Below, one piece after another: positions 61,545 through 64,000 of a stretch of 64,000 bases of DNA. Source of the DNA: Syngnathus acus (taxonomy: Eukaryota; Chordata; Actinopteri; Syngnathiformes; Syngnathidae). Position 1 is the stretch's first letter; each line of letters begins with the position of its first letter. The translations under genes were made by a program, and so were the position numbers. Under the pieces are notes generated by a model. It was given only the letters and a program-made list of their open reading frames with translations, was not told where the DNA came from and did not search any database. The DNA lies in NCBI RefSeq assembly GCF_901709675.1, contig NC_051094.1, positions 7,992,501 through 8,056,500 of the forward strand, given 5' to 3'.

Positions 61545-61860
61545 ATTTAGAAAGCTCAAGGCCCATGGGGTTTTGGCCAATTTGCTTGGAGGTGGCTGCA
61601 AAAGAAAAATTGTTGACAAATTGAAGATTTGATAAAGATGTTCAACCTCCGAATAGAAGTGAGCTCCAAGGTCAAAGCACATGGGTCACATTTCACCAGC
61701 TATTGTTGGAACCAAGGGGAGGGCGCTCATGTTGAAAGCATTGCCAAAAATGCAAGACTGGACCATTCTGCAATGCACATTGACAAGCCTCAAAGCTTCT
61801 TGGAGACAGCTCTTTGGACAGATAGGACAAAACTGGAGTGTTTTTGTCAAGACACATTGA
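61545..61860 (+). mobile_element. Decayed Tc1-like transposase fragment
   Basis: Frame fragments include LKAHGVLANLLGGGCKRKI and, later, HIDKPQSFLETALWTDRTKL. The latter matches the Tc1 catalytic region (consensus KPQSFWENVLWTDETK, from memory). The WTDET motif is changed to WTDRT, frames are broken and the C-terminal half is absent. It lies between the qng1 promoter and the hnrnpk 3' end and is not functional. Confidence 0.7.
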
Positions 61861-61927
61861 CTATATTGTACTGTATATTTTAAAAAAAGAAAGAAAACAG
61901 AAGACAGGCTGAGTAAAAATTGGCAAC

Positions 61928-61933
61928 TTTAAT
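61928..61933 (-). promoter_or_regulatory. hnrnpk: Candidate poly(A) signal of hnrnpk (ATTAAA)
   Basis: ATTAAA on the minus strand, about 600 bases beyond the most distal hnrnpk stop codon. It lies just before the boundary with the Tc1 fragment. Confidence 0.35.
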
Positions 61934-62530
61934 CATTTTACAACTTGACAAAACATTTTACAGGATGGACATCAACTGACTAGTCAAGAGCACAGACATG
62001 TGGGTTTTGTTTTAATTTTCAATTCAATTTCCAAACAAAAAATCTTGCAGCTATCCAACTGGAAACTATTGAATACAACACACACGACAACACCTATGAT
62101 TATTCTGCTAGATTAGCCAGTGTGTCCCTTACATGTCCCAACACCCCTCAAAACTGTCAACAGGAACAAGTTATCTTACATTGTGGATGATTTCAAGCAA
62201 CAATGGGACGTGCAAGTCTGCACTACACACACAAAAAACAAGCATCACAAATAAGGTTATTATCATTTGCTGGGAGAAATTAGGCCTTTTTGAAGTGTAT
62301 TTCGAACAGTAACTGGGTAAACTAAAAAAAAAAAACTCCCATTTTTTTTCTCTCAAAGAATAGAACATCTTTGAAGCACAGGAATGTTGAATAACGCATT
62401 TAAAATATAAAAATAAAATAGCCCAAAAGTACCCACAATCCAGATTAATTGTCTGAGAGGGCTGTGAATGAGGAAGGGGAAGGGGCAATGGGGAGGGGGC
62501 AATCTGCTCGAGTCAATCCTGGGGGGGTGT

Positions 62531-64000
<1,470 letters not shown>

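Overview
This window is animal nuclear DNA, most likely from a ray-finned (teleost) fish. It is AT-rich and holds genes split into many short exons with GT-AG introns. Those genes are the orthologues of a human chromosome 9q21 block: RASEF, FRMD3, IDNK, GKAP1, KIF27, QNG1 (C9orf64) and HNRNPK. The compact introns, Tc1-like remnants, hAT-like ends and LINE 3' ends suggest a fish with a small genome. I cannot name the species. I rebuilt the gene models by hand by joining splice sites. For all six complete genes the exon lengths sum to a whole number of codons and end at a stop: 808, 618, 197, 379, 1183 and 339 residues.

Layout from left to right. 1-131 holds the first coding exon of an unidentified minus-strand gene that runs off the left edge. 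1051-11332 is rasef (minus, 18 exons): EF hands, a coiled coil and a C-terminal Rab GTPase. 11333-16624 is a gene-free interval with the frmd3 3' flank at its right end. 16625-39743 is frmd3 (minus, 15 exons): a FERM protein with a C-terminal membrane anchor. Its 13th intron hides an open exon (19234-19606) that can splice in phase to the last two exons, giving a FERM-less isoform. 39744-41011 is a divergent promoter region with GA-rich tracts on the sense side of both genes. 41012-43293 is idnk (plus, gluconokinase). 44791-47807 is gkap1 (plus). 49711-55518 is kif27 (minus, kinesin-4 family), convergent with gkap1. 56346-60903 is qng1 (minus, queuosine salvage), whose first coding exon ends at GG instead of GT. 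61545-61860 is a decayed Tc1 transposase fragment. 62531-64000 is the 3' end of hnrnpk (minus), with a GC-AG intron and up to three alternative terminal exons.

The genes are neighbours by ancestry rather than an operon: calcium/Rab signalling, cortical cytoskeleton, sugar phosphorylation, Golgi/cGMP-kinase anchoring, ciliary kinesin, queuosine salvage and RNA binding. UBQLN1, which as I remember it lies between IDNK and GKAP1 in mammals, is not seen here. The main points for follow-up are the frmd3 internal promoter and exon, the hnrnpk terminal-exon cluster, the qng1 splice donor, and a 28-bp inverted repeat downstream of the frmd3 stop.
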